Translations under genes and position numbers: made by a program | Notes under the pieces: generated by a model | Database searches by the model: none | What the model was told of the DNA's origin: nothing | Seen by the model: only the letters and a program-made list of their open reading frames with translations | Source of the DNA: an uncultured Allomuricauda sp. | GTDB taxonomy: Bacteria > Bacteroidota > Bacteroidia > Flavobacteriales > Flavobacteriaceae | Direction: 5' to 3' | DNA length: 8,366 nt | Assembly (NCBI GenBank): GCA_937911965.1 | Contig: CALDPL010000169.1 | Span: forward strand, 1-8,366 | Shown: positions 7,092-8,366 of the stretch, piece after piece | Position numbering within the stretch: position 1 is the first letter of the stretch | How the letters are laid out: every line of letters begins with the position of its first letter

Positions 7092-8366
7092 TTATGGGAA
7101 TATTCCCCGTTGTACATAGGCATCCTCCAAGCGCTCAATGGCGATGATAAAAGCGGCGCTGCGGTTGTCCACTCCACGCTTCTTGGCAGTTTCCACAACC
7201 TTTGTAAAGGATTCCCTCAATTTTTTCTCCAATTTGGCCATCACTTCGTCCATTTGCCAAATTTCCCCACTTCGGTTTTGCAGCCACTCAAAGTAACTCC
7301 CGATCACCCCACCTGAATTGCAAAGGATATCGGGAATGATCTCAACTCCCTTTTCCAATAGGATCTTTTCCGCTTCCACATCGGTGGGCCCGTTCGCCCC
7401 TTCGGCAATCAGGGTCGCCTTAATGTCGGCCGCGTTGTCCATGGTGATCTGGTTGCCCAGGGCAGCAGGGATGCAAATGTCACAATCCAAGGAGAAAAAG
7501 CCCTCGTTGTCCATGACACCCGCCCCGGAAAAGCCCAGGATGCTTCCTTTGTTCGCCTTGGCGTAGTCCAGGAGCTTGTCCACGTCGATGCCCTTTTCGT
7601 TGTGCAGGGTCCCGTAGGCATCCTGTACCGCCACCAATAGGGCCCCTTCCTTTTCAAGAAAATGGGAGGTCCAATATCCGACGTTTCCGAATCCCTGTAC
7701 GATATATTTTTTGCCCTTTAGGTCGACCCCTTTGGCCTCTGCCCAGAACTTGATGTTCAAAAAGACCCCATAGCCGGTGGCACGGTCCCGGCCTTCGGAA
7801 CCTCCTGCCCCAATGGGCTTCCCGGTGACCACATGGGTGTTGGTGGATCTCTCGGCCGGTGCCTTGGTGGACATATAGGTGTCCAAGATCCAGGCCATGG
7901 TCTGTGGGTTGGTGTTCACATCCGGTGCCGGGATATCCAGTTCCGGACCGATATTGTCCCCAAGGGCATAGGTAAACCTACGGGTGATCCGTTCGAGTTC
8001 CGCCAGGGAATATTTGGAGGGATCCAATTGTATGCCTCCCTTGGCACCCCCGTAGGGAAGCCCGGCGAGGGACGTCTTCCAAGTCATCCACATGGCCAGG
8101 GCACGTGTCGCATCGATGTCCACGGTGGGATGATAGCGCAGCCCCCCCTTATATGGGCCCAGGGCATTGTTGTGCTGTACCCTATAGCCGGTAAAAATTT
8201 CAACTTCCCCGTCATCCATGCGCACCGGGAAGTTGACCTGGATCAGGTTCTTCGGCTCGGACAGGATCGTCACCAGGGCGTCTTCATCGAGCTCTTCCAG
8301 CGTGGCGACCACCGGCAGGCGGCCGACGAACTCGGGAATGAGCCCGTAGCGGACCAGATCCTCCGG
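7092..8366 (-). CDS. glutamate dehydrogenase (Glu/Leu/Phe/Val DH family), N-terminus replaced by ClpX fragment
   Basis: Hexameric-type glutamate dehydrogenase, which interconverts glutamate with 2-oxoglutarate plus ammonium using NAD(P)H. Genuine family sequence runs from about base 8257 to the TAA at 7092 (~387 residues). It shows the substrate-binding [11 protein letters not shown] (bases ~8158-8126), GGAKGGI with the catalytic Lys at 8042-8040, PAPDVNTNP with the catalytic Asp at 7922-7920, and the dinucleotide-binding VQGFGNVG (~7700-7677) followed by 'VAVQDAYG'. AEGANGPTD and 'SGGV..SYFEW' are also present. These patterns follow Bacillus RocG/GudB closely, suggesting an NAD-linked enzyme, though cofactor use is not proven. 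The frame is open to the right edge, but residues encoded beyond ~8250 belong to ClpX, and about 35-40 native N-terminal residues are missing. The GTG at 8312, which could be taken as a start, lies in ClpX sequence and is not the real start. First gene visible in the operon with the Rnk-like gene 11 bases downstream. Confidence 0.9.
   Translation of the reverse strand, partial: PEDLVRYGLIPEFVGRLPVVATLEELDEDALVTILSEPKNLIQVNFPVRMDDGEVEIFTGYRVQHNNALGPYKGGLRYHPTVDIDATRALAMWMTWKTSLAGLPYGGAKGGIQLDPSKYSLAELERITRRFTYALGDNIGPELDIPAPDVNTNPQTMAWILDTYMSTKAPAERSTNTHVVTGKPIGAGGSEGRDRATGYGVFLNIKFWAEAKGVDLKGKKYIVQGFGNVGYWTSHFLEKEGALLVAVQDAYGTLHNEKGIDVDKLLDYAKANKGSILGFSGAGVMDNEGFFSLDCDICIPAALGNQITMDNAADIKATLIAEGANGPTDVEAEKILLEKGVEIIPDILCNSGGVIGSYFEWLQNRSGEIWQMDEVMAKLEKKLRESFTKVVETAKKRGVDNRSAAFIIAIERLEDAYVQRGIFP
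8247..8366 (-). other. clpX: ClpX AAA+ domain fragment fused in frame to glutamate dehydrogenase
   Basis: Read on the minus strand from the window edge, about 40 residues match the AAA+ core of the protease unfoldase ClpX: '[13 protein letters not shown]' then '[19 protein letters not shown]' then 'TILSEPKN'. The E. coli counterpart as I know it reads '[15 protein letters not shown]...EEALIQILKEPKNAL'. The Arg of GRLP corresponds to the known arginine finger of ClpX. After Pro-Lys-Asn the sequence switches to glutamate dehydrogenase. By count, bases 8251-8366 are about 66% GC and 35 of 40 codons end in G or C, against 21 of 35 in adjacent glutamate dehydrogenase codons. The wording resembles proteobacterial (alphaproteobacterial) ClpX. 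A chimeric join from assembly or amplification is the simplest reading; a real fusion would be very unusual. Match to ClpX is firm, origin is inferred. Confidence 0.85.

Noticed and set aside
8310..8312. GTG as the start of glutamate dehydrogenase
   Set aside because: It lies inside the ClpX-derived segment (GRLPVVATL), and the frame is open beyond it to the window edge.

Overview
This 8.4-kb window looks like part of a Bacteroidetes (probably Flavobacteriia-type) chromosome. The reasons are the protein families and their sequence style, weak or absent Shine-Dalgarno sites with A-rich leaders, and a perfect match to the Bacteroidetes -7 promoter element (TAnnTTTG) in front of one gene. This placement is inference from memory of those families, not from a search.

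Layout from left to right. (1) Bases 2-1183, plus strand: a CPA1-type K+/H+ antiporter (NhaP2/CvrA type with a C-terminal RCK_C domain), cut off at the left edge. (2) Bases 1273-3330, minus strand and convergent with it: a CPA2 (Kef/NapA-like) cation:proton antiporter with a long cytoplasmic tail that resembles universal stress proteins. (3) Bases 3520-4668, minus: a flavin-dependent monooxygenase-like oxidoreductase. (4) Bases 4788-6065, minus: a YbdG/MscM-type mechanosensitive channel of the MscS family with its own promoter-like element. (5) Bases 6165-6206: a strong stem-loop that probably ends the next operon. (6) Bases 6275-8366, minus: a tight three-gene operon of glutamate dehydrogenase, a Rnk-like GreA/GreB-family protein and a small helical protein of unknown function. 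The last two overlap by the four bases ATGA.

How the genes may work together: two cation/proton antiporters, a mechanosensitive channel and glutamate dehydrogenase in about 8 kb suggest a neighbourhood for K+/glutamate, pH and osmotic balance. Glutamate is the main counter-ion of cytoplasmic K+. The link is inferred from gene content only; at least three separate transcripts are implied.

The most unusual observation is at the right edge. The last ~118 bases encode, in frame with glutamate dehydrogenase, about 40 residues of the AAA+ domain of ClpX, with higher GC and GC3 than the rest. The true N-terminus of glutamate dehydrogenase is missing. The join falls on a shared Pro-Lys-Asn and is most simply a chimeric assembly or amplification join to DNA of another (proteobacterial-like) organism, although a real recombination cannot be excluded from sequence alone. 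I found no CRISPR array, transposon, tRNA, rRNA or recognisable defence system, and no convincing new multi-gene system.
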